Positions 1 through 9,434 of a stretch of 33,513 nucleotides of DNA are shown in pieces. Position 1 is the stretch's first letter. The number at the start of each line of letters is the position of its first letter. The stretch is taken from the NCBI RefSeq assembly GCF_030651595.1, contig NZ_JAUSCH010000024.1, forward strand, positions 1 through 33,513, read 5' to 3'. The notes beneath the pieces are model-generated. The model had not been told where the DNA came from. It made no database searches and was given only the letters and a program-made list of their open reading frames with translations. A program made the position numbers and the translations under genes. The stretch is from Candidatus Oleimmundimicrobium sp. (GTDB lineage: Bacteria > Actinomycetota > Aquicultoria > UBA3085 > Oleimmundimicrobiaceae).

Positions 1-9
1 TGTTATAAT
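1..9 (+). promoter_or_regulatory. Extended -10 promoter element of the rpsF operon
   Basis: TG at 1-2, one base, then a perfect TATAAT at 4-9: an extended -10 hexamer about 100 bases before rpsF. The -35 box would lie outside the window, so only half of the promoter can be judged. The distance leaves room for the structured leader that follows. Confidence 0.55.
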
Positions 10-33
10 ATCCTTCGTTTAAATTTAATAAGT

Positions 34-97
34 TGCTTACTATAAGTAAAGCATCTTCTGGTTCGTTGAAAAACAGCGAGCCCGCATTAGACCGAAG
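34..97 (+). promoter_or_regulatory. rpsF leader, probable S6:S18-binding autoregulatory RNA
   Basis: A first hairpin lies at about 34-53. The second structure matches the S6:S18 leader motif known from many rpsF operons. CTTC (55-58) and GGT (60-62) pair with ACC (91-93) and GAAG (94-97). Inside, TCGTTG (63-68) pairs with CAGCGA (74-79) around an AAAAA loop. The 3' side of the internal loop (80-90) is unpaired and holds CCG at 82-84, the trinucleotide recognised in this motif. The outer helix takes in the first bases of the SD (95-102), so binding of the S6:S18 complex would plausibly block translation of rpsF. Pairing was read by eye; the family assignment rests on the CCG bulge, helix order and position. 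Confidence 0.65.
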
Positions 98-109
98 GAG
101 GTGAAATGT

Positions 110-442
110 TTGAGAAACTACGAATTAATGGTTATAGTTGACTCCACTCTTGATGCAGAAACTTCTGAGAAAGTCATTACCAAAATCAATAAACTTATCG
201 AAAAAAATGGTGGGAAAGTTAGTAAGTCTGAAAAATGGGGCAGAAAGAAGTTGGCTTATCCCATTAAGAAATACAATGAAGGGGACTATCATCTTGTAAC
301 TTTTGAAGGTGAGAGTGAAACGGTAAGTGAACTTGAAAGGGTTTTAAGAATAACAGACCAAATTTTACGAATTATGATTGTAAAAAAACCGGCTTATGTT
401 GAGAGAAAAAAGAAGTTGCCGAGTAAAAAAAAGAGTAATTAA
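110..442 (+). CDS. rpsF: 30S ribosomal protein bS6
   Basis: Small-subunit protein bS6, which binds 16S rRNA together with bS18 on the platform of the 30S subunit. The N-terminus MRNYELMVIVD is typical, and the protein is 110 residues with a Lys-rich tail. A GTG at 101 is in frame but lies inside the SD AAGGAGGTG (95-102); the TTG at 110 has ideal spacing and gives the normal family N-terminus, so I chose it. The gene heads an operon with ssb and rpsR and is preceded by an S6:S18-type leader, which implies feedback control by its own product. Confidence 0.95.
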   Translation: MRNYELMVIVDSTLDAETSEKVITKINKLIEKNGGKVSKSEKWGRKKLAYPIKKYNEGDYHLVTFEGESETVSELERVLRITDQILRIMIVKKPAYVERKKKLPSKKKSN

Positions 443-480
443 AGTAAAGATAAAATTTTATTGAATTAGGAGTGAGGGAA

Positions 481-909
481 TTGGCTAGTCTTAATCGAGT
501 TATTTTAATTGGAAATTTAACAAGAGACCCTGAGCTTAGGTCTACTCCAAGCGGGGCAAGTGTAACTAACTTCGGCATCGCGGTAAACAGGCACTGGACC
601 AATAAACAAGGGGAGCGTGTTGAAAGCGTGGACTTTTTTAATATTGTTTGCTGGGGGAAACTTGCTGAGCTTGTATCTCAAAACATTACAAAAGGGACTC
701 CTGTGGCTATCGACGGAAGGCTTCAATATAGGGCGTGGGAGACGAGTGAAGGCCAAAAGAGGTCAACAGTAGAAGTTATAGCCGAAAATGTGCAGTTTCT
801 TGGGAGAGCATCTTCCCAAGCCAAAGACAAAGATTTTGAACCAGATTTTACATCCGATGCCGGTACTGAAAATGCCGATGTCAGTTTAGATGAAGATATT
901 CCATTTTAA
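481..909 (+). CDS. ssb: Single-stranded DNA-binding protein
   Basis: SSB coats single-stranded DNA in replication and repair and recruits partners through its C-terminal tip. It is 142 residues. The OB fold begins MASLNRVILIGNLTRDPELR and runs to about residue 105; a short acidic linker follows and the protein ends in DEDIPF, the canonical interaction peptide. The start is taken as TTG 481 after the SD AGGAGTGAGG; the in-frame GTG at 472 lies within that SD. The position between rpsF and rpsR is the usual one in many bacteria. Confidence 0.96.
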   Translation: MASLNRVILIGNLTRDPELRSTPSGASVTNFGIAVNRHWTNKQGERVESVDFFNIVCWGKLAELVSQNITKGTPVAIDGRLQYRAWETSEGQKRSTVEVIAENVQFLGRASSQAKDKDFEPDFTSDAGTENADVSLDEDIPF

Positions 910-924
910 TTAGAGGTGATTTTG

Positions 925-1200
925 TTGGCTCGTTATGCTGTTAAGAAAAACAAAGATGATAAGAAAGAAAAAAGCAATTATTTTTTTAGAAAACATCCAA
1001 AAAAAGTGTGCTTTTTTTGTAAAGAGAAGATTGATTATATTGACTACAAGGACTTAAATTTGCTACGCAGGTTCATGAATGATAAGAGTAAAATAAAGCC
1101 AAAGAGAGTGACGGGTACCTGTGTTCAACATCAAAGCAAACTTGCAACTGCTATTAAAAGAGCCAGAGAGATGGCTTTAATAAAGTACTCTGTCAAGTAA
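925..1200 (+). CDS. rpsR: 30S ribosomal protein bS18
   Basis: bS18, partner of bS6 on the 30S platform. About 91 residues, with the conserved core [21 protein letters not shown] and the motif PKRVTGTC. The two CxxC-like cysteines near the N-terminus and the cysteine of GTC resemble Zn-type S18 proteins. The SD GAGGTG (913-918) contains an in-frame GTG at 916, but spacing favours TTG 925 (or 922), giving an MARYAV start. It lies 15 bases after ssb in the same operon. Confidence 0.95.
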   Translation: MARYAVKKNKDDKKEKSNYFFRKHPKKVCFFCKEKIDYIDYKDLNLLRRFMNDKSKIKPKRVTGTCVQHQSKLATAIKRAREMALIKYSVK

Positions 1201-1237
1201 AGAGTTAAGTATCTTTTTTTAACAGGGGGCTTTTAGC

Positions 1238-2206
1238 GTGGATGAAAATAGAGTAAATACTCGAGCGCTAGTAGAGGCAGGGAAACTTTCTGCTTTAACG
1301 CTAGTTTTTGCTTTTTTATCGCTTGTTTTACCGGTATTTTCCTTTGTTACTATTCCTCTTTGCGCAGTCCCAACAGTTATTGTGTCAGTACGTTATGGTT
1401 TTAAATATGGTTTTTTAACTGCGATTACTGCAAGTTTTCTTGTTGCCGTATTTATGGAACCATCTTCTGCTGTTCCCCTTTTTTTAATCATATTATTTTT
1501 GGGGTTGAGCCAAGGGATTTCCATCCGGAGAAATTATTCGGTTTGGGGAGTCATATTGGCCGGGTTGGTCGGAGTTGTGGTGACAATTGCTTTAATGGCG
1601 CTTATCACTTATTTTCTTAGTGGAGTAAATTTATTTTACGAACAGATAAAACTTTTTAAAGAATCGATTGTAATGCAGGAGCAACTTGGTTTAAGGTATG
1701 GGTTGGGCAAAGAAGAGATTGTAAGACAGCAGCACTTATTAAACCAAATGGCTGAAAATTTTTCCAAAGTTATTCCCGCGATTATAGTCATAGTTTCTGG
1801 ATGGATTTCTGCTTTTTGCTGTTTTATCACATATCAAATTTTAAAGCGTCTTAAATTAAAGTTACCAAAAATTATTAGTTTTAAGATGCTCCAAGTGCCA
1901 TGGTTTTTTTCATGGGGGTATCTCCTTGGGTTGGCTGCTCTTTTCTTTTATAAGTGGTTTGGGAATTATTCGGGGACTGTTTCAATAATAGGTATGAATC
2001 TTCTTCTTATTTTTGGAGTTATATTTTTAATTCAGGGGTCGGCGATAATTTTCTACTTTTTTGAAAAATATAAACTTTCTCTTCCGGTTAAGATACTATT
2101 CTTCTTCCTGGCACTTTTTATCCAAATTATGTTCCAGGGTTTGACTTGGTTGGGGCTTTTTGACACATGGTTTAATTATAGAAAAGTGCCGCAAGAAGCT
2201 TATTAA
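1238..2206 (+). CDS. DUF2232 (YybS-like) integral membrane protein
   Basis: A 322-residue polytopic membrane protein with about eight hydrophobic segments. One cluster is at residues 17-130, there is a soluble loop near 130-170 with charged heptads, and the rest form a second cluster at 175-310. N-terminal features such as ALVEAGKLSAL and the repeated small-residue helices resemble DUF2232/YybS, a family found between ribosomal protein genes and rplI. Its function is not known; a substrate-binding membrane component has been suggested for relatives. The start is GTG 1238 after an AGGGGG SD. The gene follows rpsR by 37 bases and is probably cotranscribed. Confidence 0.8.
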   Translation: MDENRVNTRALVEAGKLSALTLVFAFLSLVLPVFSFVTIPLCAVPTVIVSVRYGFKYGFLTAITASFLVAVFMEPSSAVPLFLIILFLGLSQGISIRRNYSVWGVILAGLVGVVVTIALMALITYFLSGVNLFYEQIKLFKESIVMQEQLGLRYGLGKEEIVRQQHLLNQMAENFSKVIPAIIVIVSGWISAFCCFITYQILKRLKLKLPKIISFKMLQVPWFFSWGYLLGLAALFFYKWFGNYSGTVSIIGMNLLLIFGVIFLIQGSAIIFYFFEKYKLSLPVKILFFFLALFIQIMFQGLTWLGLFDTWFNYRKVPQEAY

Positions 2207-2291
2207 GTAAGAAGTTTTTTGTGCCGATAATAAAAGATATTGACGATAGATTTGTAATATTGGTAATGTTAAAAAAATGGGGGGATGAGTT

Positions 2292-3131
2292 ATGATAGAT
2301 ACTCCGGCAAAAAGGTATCATAATGTAAGTCAGCTTTTTCTTATTTTGGGCACTATTATTGCGATGTTAACCTCTTTCATTCTTTTTTACAGAGGAACGA
2401 CAATTGAAGCTTATGCTCAAATGCTATTTATCCCGATAATTGCGGGGGCAGTCTATTATGGGAAAAAGGGTGGGTTCATTGCCGCAATTGGCGCAGGCGT
2501 TGTGTACATTCTTTTGCTTTTATTTTTAGTTGAATCGCAGCTGGCTCAAGTTGTTACTTTGACAATTACTTTGAGAATTATCTTCTTCTGCTTTATGGGA
2601 ATAGTAGGAGGCCTTCTTTTCGAAAAATTTAAAGAACAAGTTATGGATTTAGAAGAGAAAGTTCTTGTTAATGAGGAGTCAGGTCTCTACACGGCACGTT
2701 ATTTTATAACGGTAATCCAACAAGAAATAGATCGTGCCACGCGTTACAAGAGTACATTTTCTATAATAACCTTCAAATTTAATTTGTTAAAGATAGGGAT
2801 ATCAAAAAGGGCTGAAAAAAAATTGATAAAAGATTTAGGGGAGATGTTCAAGCAACAGACCAGGATTGTAGATGAGATAGCATACTTAAGCCGTGGTGAT
2901 TTTGGAGTAGTTTTGCCGGAGATAGATAAGAAAGGCGCTAAGATTTTTTTGGATCGTATCAAGGAAAAATTTATTGAGATTGTTAAGAAAAAGAAGAAGG
3001 ATTTTTCTGAGAGTGATTTGAATATCAAGATGTTTACTTATCAGGATAATTTGTCGGAGATAGAAAAACTGATTTCTCAATATGCTGAGAAAATAGGAGT
3101 ATCACATATTAAGAGACCTAAAGAGCTATAA
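2292..3131 (+). CDS. Membrane protein with degenerate GGDEF domain
   Basis: This 279-residue protein has about four transmembrane helices (residues 13-115), a short linker helix and a C-terminal GGDEF-like domain. The domain entry is recognisable at residues 129-150 ([12 protein letters not shown], compare DxLTGLxNRRYF), followed by [19 protein letters not shown]. The catalytic loop at residues 200-204 reads SRGDF instead of GGDEF, so diguanylate cyclase activity is unlikely; a nucleotide-binding or scaffold role is more plausible. It lies between the DUF2232 gene and rplI, the slot held in Bacillota by gdpP (membrane, PAS, degenerate GGDEF, DHH/DHHA1), but has no DHH/DHHA1 domains. The start is ATG 2292 after a GGGGGG SD. 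Confidence 0.75.
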   Translation: MIDTPAKRYHNVSQLFLILGTIIAMLTSFILFYRGTTIEAYAQMLFIPIIAGAVYYGKKGGFIAAIGAGVVYILLLLFLVESQLAQVVTLTITLRIIFFCFMGIVGGLLFEKFKEQVMDLEEKVLVNEESGLYTARYFITVIQQEIDRATRYKSTFSIITFKFNLLKIGISKRAEKKLIKDLGEMFKQQTRIVDEIAYLSRGDFGVVLPEIDKKGAKIFLDRIKEKFIEIVKKKKKDFSESDLNIKMFTYQDNLSEIEKLISQYAEKIGVSHIKRPKEL

Positions 3132-3142
3132 TAAGGGGGATT

Positions 3143-3589
3143 ATGAAAGTAATTTTAATTAAGGACGTTCCGTCTTTAGGCAAAGAAGGAGATATTGTAA
3201 ATGTAAGTCCGGGCTACGCGCGAAATTTTTTATTTCCTAAAGGGGTTGCCCTCGATGCGACACCGGCAAACCTAAAAGGGTTTGAGAAAAAAAGAAATAC
3301 GCTGGTGAAGAAAGAGTCTGAAACGAAAGATGAAGCTGAGTCATTAGCAAATAAGTTAAGCAAAAAAACGATAAAAATGCCGGTCAAAACCGGTGAAAAA
3401 GGCAAGTTATATGGCTCAATAACAAGTAAGGATATAGCTCAAGCTATTAAAAAAGAGCTTGATCTTTCTCTTGATAAGAGAAAGATAGATTTAAAGGAAA
3501 ATATTAAATCTTTGGGAAAATATTCTGTTAATATAAAATTACATTCACAAGTTGAAGCGAAAATGAACATTGAAGTAGTAAGCTTGTAA
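3143..3589 (+). CDS. rplI: 50S ribosomal protein bL9
   Basis: bL9 binds 23S rRNA near the base of the L1 stalk. It is 148 residues, the normal length. The N-terminal domain shows the family signature [20 protein letters not shown]; a long Lys/Glu-rich connecting helix follows and then the C-terminal domain with [14 protein letters not shown]. The start is ATG 3143 behind AAGGGGG, 11 bases after the GGDEF-like gene, and dnaB follows by 14 bases, so the genes very likely share a transcript. Confidence 0.97.
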   Translation: MKVILIKDVPSLGKEGDIVNVSPGYARNFLFPKGVALDATPANLKGFEKKRNTLVKKESETKDEAESLANKLSKKTIKMPVKTGEKGKLYGSITSKDIAQAIKKELDLSLDKRKIDLKENIKSLGKYSVNIKLHSQVEAKMNIEVVSL

Positions 3590-3603
3590 GGAGTTTTATA
3601 AAT

Positions 3604-4968
3604 ATGGCCAATTTGCCTAATGCCAAAAAGGTTGTAGACGTGAATTTTTTAGAGAAAATTCCTCCTCATAACATTGAGGCCGAACAATCACTTTTAGGTT
3701 CTATGTTAATCTCGCAAGGGATAATCCCCGATATAGTGGAGAAAGTGAAACCTACAGATTTTTATCGGGGCCCCCATCAGCAAATTTATGAAGCTATTTT
3801 AAACCTTTACACTAAGGGCGAACCAGCAGATCCAATAACGGTTGCGAATGAGTTAAAGGTTAAGGGGCTGTTAGATCAAGTAGGAGGAAAATCATATATT
3901 CATACTTTGATTAATATGGTTCCTACTGCCGCAAATGCAAAGTATTACGCAGAAATAGTTGAGAAGAATGCGGTTTTGCGCTCCCTCATTAGCGCGGCTA
4001 CTGAAATTGTGGGGATGAGTTATGGCAGTCCTGAAGATATTGGATTATTAATAGATCAAGCCGAAAGCCTAATTTTTTCCGTTTCGAAGAAAAGAATATC
4101 TGAAAAATTTATTCACATTAAAGATTTGCTCACGGAGAGTTTTGAACAAATTGAAAAACTTTATGAAAAAGGTGCCAATGTTACCGGTTTGCCCACTGGC
4201 TTTATAGATCTTGACGAGAAGACTTCCGGTTTACATCCTTCAGATTTAATTGTTGTGGCAGCGCGCCCCAGCATGGGAAAGACTTCGTTAGTTCTATCAA
4301 TAGCCCAACATGTTGCTGTGAACGAAAAGATTCCCGTTGCTATATTTAGTTTGGAAATGTCTCGTCAACAGTTGGCCCAACGATTGATGTGTGCTGAAGC
4401 GCGAGTTGATGCTCAACATCTAAGAACGGGAAACTTAAAGACGGAAGATTGGCGCGAGCTATCGAATGCTGTAGGAAGATTGGCTGATGCTCCCATCTTT
4501 ATAGACGATTCCCCAAACATAACCATGATGGAGGTTCGCGCTAAAGCTCGTCGGCTTATGGCTAAACATAAACTTGGGCTCATAATTGTAGATTACCTGC
4601 AATTAATGCAAGGGAGAGGCAGAATTGAGAATCGTCAACAGGAGATTTCTGAGATATCTCGAGCTCTTAAGATATTAGGAAGAGAGCTGGAAGTTCCTGT
4701 TATTGCGGTATCGCAGCTCTCACGTGCGGTTGAACAAAGAACAGACAAGCGCCCTCTTTTGAGCGATTTAAGAGAGTCGGGAGCCATTGAACAGGATGCC
4801 GACATTGTTGTGTTTATTTATAGGGATGATTATTACAATAAAGAATCTGATGATAAAGGTATTGCCGAGATCATAATAGGCAAACATCGGAATGGACCCA
4901 CCGGCACAATACGACTGGCCTTTTTGGAACACTACACAAAGTTTGCCAATTTAGCTAAGAATGTTTAA
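3604..4968 (+). CDS. dnaB: Replicative DNA helicase DnaB
   Basis: Hexameric helicase that unwinds DNA at the replication fork. It is 454 residues, usual for the family. The N-terminal primase-interacting domain begins at about residue 17 (PPHNIEAEQSLLGSML). The RecA-like domain has Walker A ARPSMGKTS at about 220, SLEMSRQQLAQR, the Walker B strand LGLIIVDYLQLM, SQLSRAVEQRTDKRP, SDLRESGAIEQDAD and FIYRDDYY near the end. No intein is present. The start is ATG 3604 after AAGGAG. This is the last gene of the ribosomal/replication group before the hairpin at 5065. Confidence 0.97.
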   Translation: MANLPNAKKVVDVNFLEKIPPHNIEAEQSLLGSMLISQGIIPDIVEKVKPTDFYRGPHQQIYEAILNLYTKGEPADPITVANELKVKGLLDQVGGKSYIHTLINMVPTAANAKYYAEIVEKNAVLRSLISAATEIVGMSYGSPEDIGLLIDQAESLIFSVSKKRISEKFIHIKDLLTESFEQIEKLYEKGANVTGLPTGFIDLDEKTSGLHPSDLIVVAARPSMGKTSLVLSIAQHVAVNEKIPVAIFSLEMSRQQLAQRLMCAEARVDAQHLRTGNLKTEDWRELSNAVGRLADAPIFIDDSPNITMMEVRAKARRLMAKHKLGLIIVDYLQLMQGRGRIENRQQEISEISRALKILGRELEVPVIAVSQLSRAVEQRTDKRPLLSDLRESGAIEQDADIVVFIYRDDYYNKESDDKGIAEIIIGKHRNGPTGTIRLAFLEHYTKFANLAKNV

Positions 4969-5064
4969 ATTTTGGTTGTCAAGCTTTGTAATATCTTGTG
5001 TGTAGAACTTGCTTTGCTAATGGGCAAATAAGAAAAGGTGAATATGGTGGCGATTTAGGATGTG

Positions 5065-5104
5065 CTCAGATGGGAAGTTGGTTTTCCATTTGAGTCATTT
5101 TTTT
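5065..5104 (+). terminator. Rho-independent terminator or attenuator after dnaB
   Basis: CTCAGATGGGAA (5065-5076) pairs with TTTCCATTTGAG (5083-5094) as a 12-bp stem that includes two G-T pairs, with a 6-base loop. Seven T residues follow at 5098-5104. The SD of the next gene starts about 12 bases later, so no promoter fits between the hairpin and that gene. Either the hairpin ends the dnaB transcript and a promoter upstream reads through it, or it attenuates the downstream gene. Confidence 0.7.
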
Positions 5105-5125
5105 GTCGTTATCTTAGGGGGATAG

Positions 5126-6499
5126 ATGACAAAATACGATGTGATAATCATCGGGGCTGGACCAGCTGGTATATTCGCTGCTTTGGAATTGGTGAAGAGA
5201 AACAACTTAAAAGTACTTATTTTAGAAAAAGGCAAAAATATTGATGAGCGCGTGAAGCTACTCCAAAGCAAGAAAGGGGATTATCGGAATGCTGTTAATT
5301 CAGGCTGGGGCGGAGCAGGCGCTTTTAGTGACGGCAAACTAACTCTCTCTACGGAAGTTGGCGGATGGTTGGGAGAATATATATCGAGGGATGGTCTGCA
5401 AGACTTAATTGATTATGTTGATAATATTTATAGAGAATTCGGTGCCGATTCAAAAGTGCATGGTTTAGATAAGGAAAAAATTGATGAAATACATCGCAAA
5501 GCTGAACTTGCGGGGCTTGTTCTTATCCCCGCAAAGATAAGGCATATGGGGACAGAAAGAGTTCGCAATGCCATGAAGGCGATGAATAAATTTTTATGCT
5601 CGAAAATTGAAGTTAGAACAGGGGTGGAAGTTGCTCAAATTCTTACTAAAAAAGAAAAAGCAGTTGGGGTCCGAACCGTTGGCGGGGAGGAGATTAAGAG
5701 CGATTATGTTATTGTAGCTCCTGGAAGAATTGGCTCAGATTGGTTAAGTAAAGAAGCGCATCGATTGGACTTAAGGCTTCATATGAATGCCGTTGATATA
5801 GGGCTGAGGCTTGAAACGCTGGCTTCAGTGATGGAACCGGCAACAAAATTTCTTTATGAACCTAAACTTGTGTATTATTCTAAATCTTTTGATGATAAGG
5901 TGCGAACATTTTGCGTATGTCCTTATGGAGAAGTGACCAGGGAAACATATGGTGATGTTGTAACGGTGAATGGTCAAAGTTATGCTAATAAAAAGACTGA
6001 CAATACGAACTTCGCAATATTAGTTAGCACCACATTTACCGAACCGTTTAGAGAGCCCATTGCTTATGGTAAGTATATTGCTCGCTTGGCGAACTTGCTG
6101 GGTGGGGGGATTTTAGTTCAGAGATTGGGAGACCTTAAAAGAGGGAGACGCTCGACGACGGCCAGGATAACTCAGAGCACAGTTGAGGCTACCCTAAAAG
6201 ATGCTACTCCCGGTGATTTAAGTTTCGTGCTTCCTTATAGATATATATCTGATATTCTTGAAATGATAGAAGCTATTGATAAAGTGACGCCGGGGGTTAA
6301 TTCAAAAAATACACTTTTATATGGGGTGGAGGTAAAGTTTTATTCTTCCAGATTGCAACTTGGGCCCACTCTTGAGACAGAAACAAAAAATCTTTATGCA
6401 ATTGGGGACGGAGCGGGAGTGACGAGAGGGTTGGTGCAGTCATCTGCTTCGGGAATAATTGCCGCAAGAGCAATTTTAGATACGTTAGGAAAAAACTAA
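5126..6499 (+). CDS. COG2509-type FAD-dependent dehydrogenase
   Basis: A 457-residue flavoprotein of the uncharacterised family COG2509. The N-terminal Rossmann motif YDVIIIGAGPAGIFAALEL binds FAD ADP, with the acidic strand end LILEKGK. Further family features are SGWGGAGAFSDGKLTL (about residues 59-74), VIVAPGRIGSDWL, and a C-terminal FAD motif LYAIGDGAGVTRGLVQSSASGI. The substrate is unknown; relatives are predicted soluble dehydrogenases. The start is ATG 5126 after AGGGGG. It lies directly upstream of purA (35 bases), but nothing in the sequence ties it to purine synthesis. Confidence 0.85.
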   Translation: MTKYDVIIIGAGPAGIFAALELVKRNNLKVLILEKGKNIDERVKLLQSKKGDYRNAVNSGWGGAGAFSDGKLTLSTEVGGWLGEYISRDGLQDLIDYVDNIYREFGADSKVHGLDKEKIDEIHRKAELAGLVLIPAKIRHMGTERVRNAMKAMNKFLCSKIEVRTGVEVAQILTKKEKAVGVRTVGGEEIKSDYVIVAPGRIGSDWLSKEAHRLDLRLHMNAVDIGLRLETLASVMEPATKFLYEPKLVYYSKSFDDKVRTFCVCPYGEVTRETYGDVVTVNGQSYANKKTDNTNFAILVSTTFTEPFREPIAYGKYIARLANLLGGGILVQRLGDLKRGRRSTTARITQSTVEATLKDATPGDLSFVLPYRYISDILEMIEAIDKVTPGVNSKNTLLYGVEVKFYSSRLQLGPTLETETKNLYAIGDGAGVTRGLVQSSASGIIAARAILDTLGKN

Positions 6500-6510
6500 T
6501 TAAGTTTTAA

Positions 6511-7809
<1,299 letters not shown>

Positions 7810-7908
7810 TTAAAAGAAGTTCTCCCTTATTGGTTCTTAAACAAAGAGGGGTTATCTTAGGCTTTTAGAATTAAATTAACATAGGTATATCTTATTGCGG
7901 AGGATGAT

Positions 7909-9183
7909 ATGAAAGTTTTAGTTGTTGGGAGCGGTGGCAGAGAACATGCGTTAACGTGGAAATTAAGTCAGAGCTCTCTGGTTGGGAAGATTTATTGTGC
8001 TCCCGGAAATGGTGGAACGGCAAAAATTGCGGAAAATTTAAATATTTCGGTTGATGATATTGAAGCGCTTGCTAATTTTGCTGAAGAAAAAGATATAGGG
8101 CTTACTGTGGTTGGGCCCGAAGCGCCTCTTGTTATTGGCATCGTTAATTTATTTGAAAAAAGAGGATTGAAGGTATTCGGTCCGCGAAAAGAAGCGGCTC
8201 AAATGGAAGGCAGCAAAAGCTTTGCTAAAAGTATTATGCAGAAATACGGCATACCAACCGGGTTTGCTCAAACTTTTACCAATTATGAGGAAGCCTTAAA
8301 TTACACTGATGGTCATGAAGTACCTCTGGTTATCAAAGCAGACGGATTGGCGGCGGGTAAAGGTGTGTTTATCGCAGAAAACAAGGGAGAAGCTAAAAAA
8401 GCTCTCGAAGATTGTTTTGTAAATAAAAGATTTGGTTTGGCGGGAGGAAAGGTAATAATCGAAGAATATCTGGAAGGCGAGGAAGTTTCGCTGCTTGCGT
8501 TTACGGATGGGAAAACTGTTTTACCTATGGTTCCTGCTCAGGATTATAAGAGAATTTACGATGGTGATTTGGGCCCCAATACAGGGGGCATGGGTTCTTA
8601 TTCACCTGTTCCGGCAGTAACAAGCAATATGTACGATGAGATAGTCAGCAAAGTACTTAGGCCAACAATTAAAGGGTTGGCAAATGAGGGGATTGAGTAT
8701 CGCGGAGTTCTCTATGCTGGGATAGTTCTTACAAAGGACGGCCCCAAGGTTCTTGAGTTTAATTGTCGCTTTGGAGATCCTGAGACTCAGGCGATTCTTC
8801 CACGGTTAGAGAGTGATTTGGCCGAGGTAATGCTCAATGTTGCCGATGGGTGTTTGGGGCAACACGGGAACTTAAAATGGTCATCAAAGAATTGTGTAAC
8901 GGTTGTTTTGGCTTCAGATGGTTATCCGGGGAAGTATAAAAAGGGATTTGAAATAAAAGGTATAGAGGATGCTAATTTGAACGATGATATAGTTGTATTT
9001 CAGGCAGGGGCTCTCTTAAATGGTGGTAAAATAGTTACCGCGGGGGGAAGGGTTTTAAGTGTAAGTGCTCTGGGAAATAATTTTAAAGATGCTCGTGAGC
9101 GAGCATACGAAGCAGTTGAAAAAATTAATTTTGAAGGCATGTATTATCGAAAAGATATAGCCTTGAGAGCAGTGAGAAATTGA
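7909..9183 (+). CDS. purD: Phosphoribosylamine-glycine ligase (GAR synthetase)
   Basis: ATP-grasp enzyme that joins phosphoribosylamine and glycine to form GAR, step 2 of purine synthesis. It is 424 residues. Visible motifs are MKVLVVGSGGREHAL at the N-terminus, PLVIKADGLAAGKGV in the ATP-binding subdomain, EEYLEGEEVSLLAF, LGPNTGGMGSYSP and the metal-binding EFNCRFGDPETQ. The start is ATG 7909 after GGAGGATG. A 99-base gap separates it from purA; no clear promoter or terminator was found there. Confidence 0.97.
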   Translation: MKVLVVGSGGREHALTWKLSQSSLVGKIYCAPGNGGTAKIAENLNISVDDIEALANFAEEKDIGLTVVGPEAPLVIGIVNLFEKRGLKVFGPRKEAAQMEGSKSFAKSIMQKYGIPTGFAQTFTNYEEALNYTDGHEVPLVIKADGLAAGKGVFIAENKGEAKKALEDCFVNKRFGLAGGKVIIEEYLEGEEVSLLAFTDGKTVLPMVPAQDYKRIYDGDLGPNTGGMGSYSPVPAVTSNMYDEIVSKVLRPTIKGLANEGIEYRGVLYAGIVLTKDGPKVLEFNCRFGDPETQAILPRLESDLAEVMLNVADGCLGQHGNLKWSSKNCVTVVLASDGYPGKYKKGFEIKGIEDANLNDDIVVFQAGALLNGGKIVTAGGRVLSVSALGNNFKDARERAYEAVEKINFEGMYYRKDIALRAVRN

Positions 9184-9255
9184 GGGTAAAGGGTGAAGGA
9201 AAAATGAAGAATGGAGAATGAAAAAATAAAAACGGTAATTAAGAATTAAGAAAGT

Positions 9256-9285
9256 TTTTATCCAGAGGATAATTTTTTGGATTAA
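9256..9285 (+). repeat. 30-bp dispersed repeat, copy 1
   Basis: Begins TTTTATCCAGAGGAT and ends TTTGGATTAA. It matches 27836-27865 at 27 of 30 positions. The unit contains ATCC-AGA-GGAT, a small hairpin, and a second, weaker half in this copy. It lies in non-coding DNA 73 bases after the purD stop. Confidence 0.75.
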
Positions 9286-9353
9286 AAGTGTTTTAAGAAT
9301 TTTATCTTTTAGGACTTGGTTTTCGATTTTAAATTTTTCTATATCGTTTTTCC

Positions 9354-9369
9354 TGCCTGCTGGCAGGCA
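9354..9369. repeat. GC-rich palindrome, TGCCTGC/GCAGGCA
   Basis: A 7-bp perfect inverted repeat around TG, in an otherwise AT-rich spacer, followed by CGGCA and a T run (TTTTTAT). It resembles the CTGCC/GGCAG palindromic units scattered through many uncultivated genomes. It could also end the purD transcript, but the T run does not directly follow the stem. Confidence 0.5.
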
Positions 9370-9434
9370 CGGCATTTTTATAACTTATTTTTTAATTTAC
9401 TACCGACTAAGAGACTAAAAAAGGGGAAAACATA

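Larger units (their letters stand above)
9184..9434. other. Gene-free spacer between purD and purE
   Basis: A 251-base AT-rich spacer. It begins with word-like degenerate repeats (GAAGAATGGAGAATG, AATTAAGAATTAAG), then holds a 30-base repeat at 9256-9285 and a GC-rich palindrome at 9354-9369. A weak promoter-like pair, TTGGTT (9316) and TATATC (9340) 18 bases apart, could serve purE, but support is poor. I see no gene in it. Confidence 0.6.

Noticed and set aside
2240-2269. Promoter before the GGDEF-like gene (TTGACG, 18 bases, TAATGT)
   Set aside because: The -10 match is poor (3 of 6), and the gene is well placed for cotranscription with its neighbours.
5062-5244. Short open frame before and across the start of the COG2509 gene
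   Set aside because: Its first part is the terminator hairpin and the rest is the out-of-frame reading of a clearly coding region.
7810-7908. Terminator after purA (CCCT...AGGG)
   Set aside because: Only four base pairs with a long loop and no T run.
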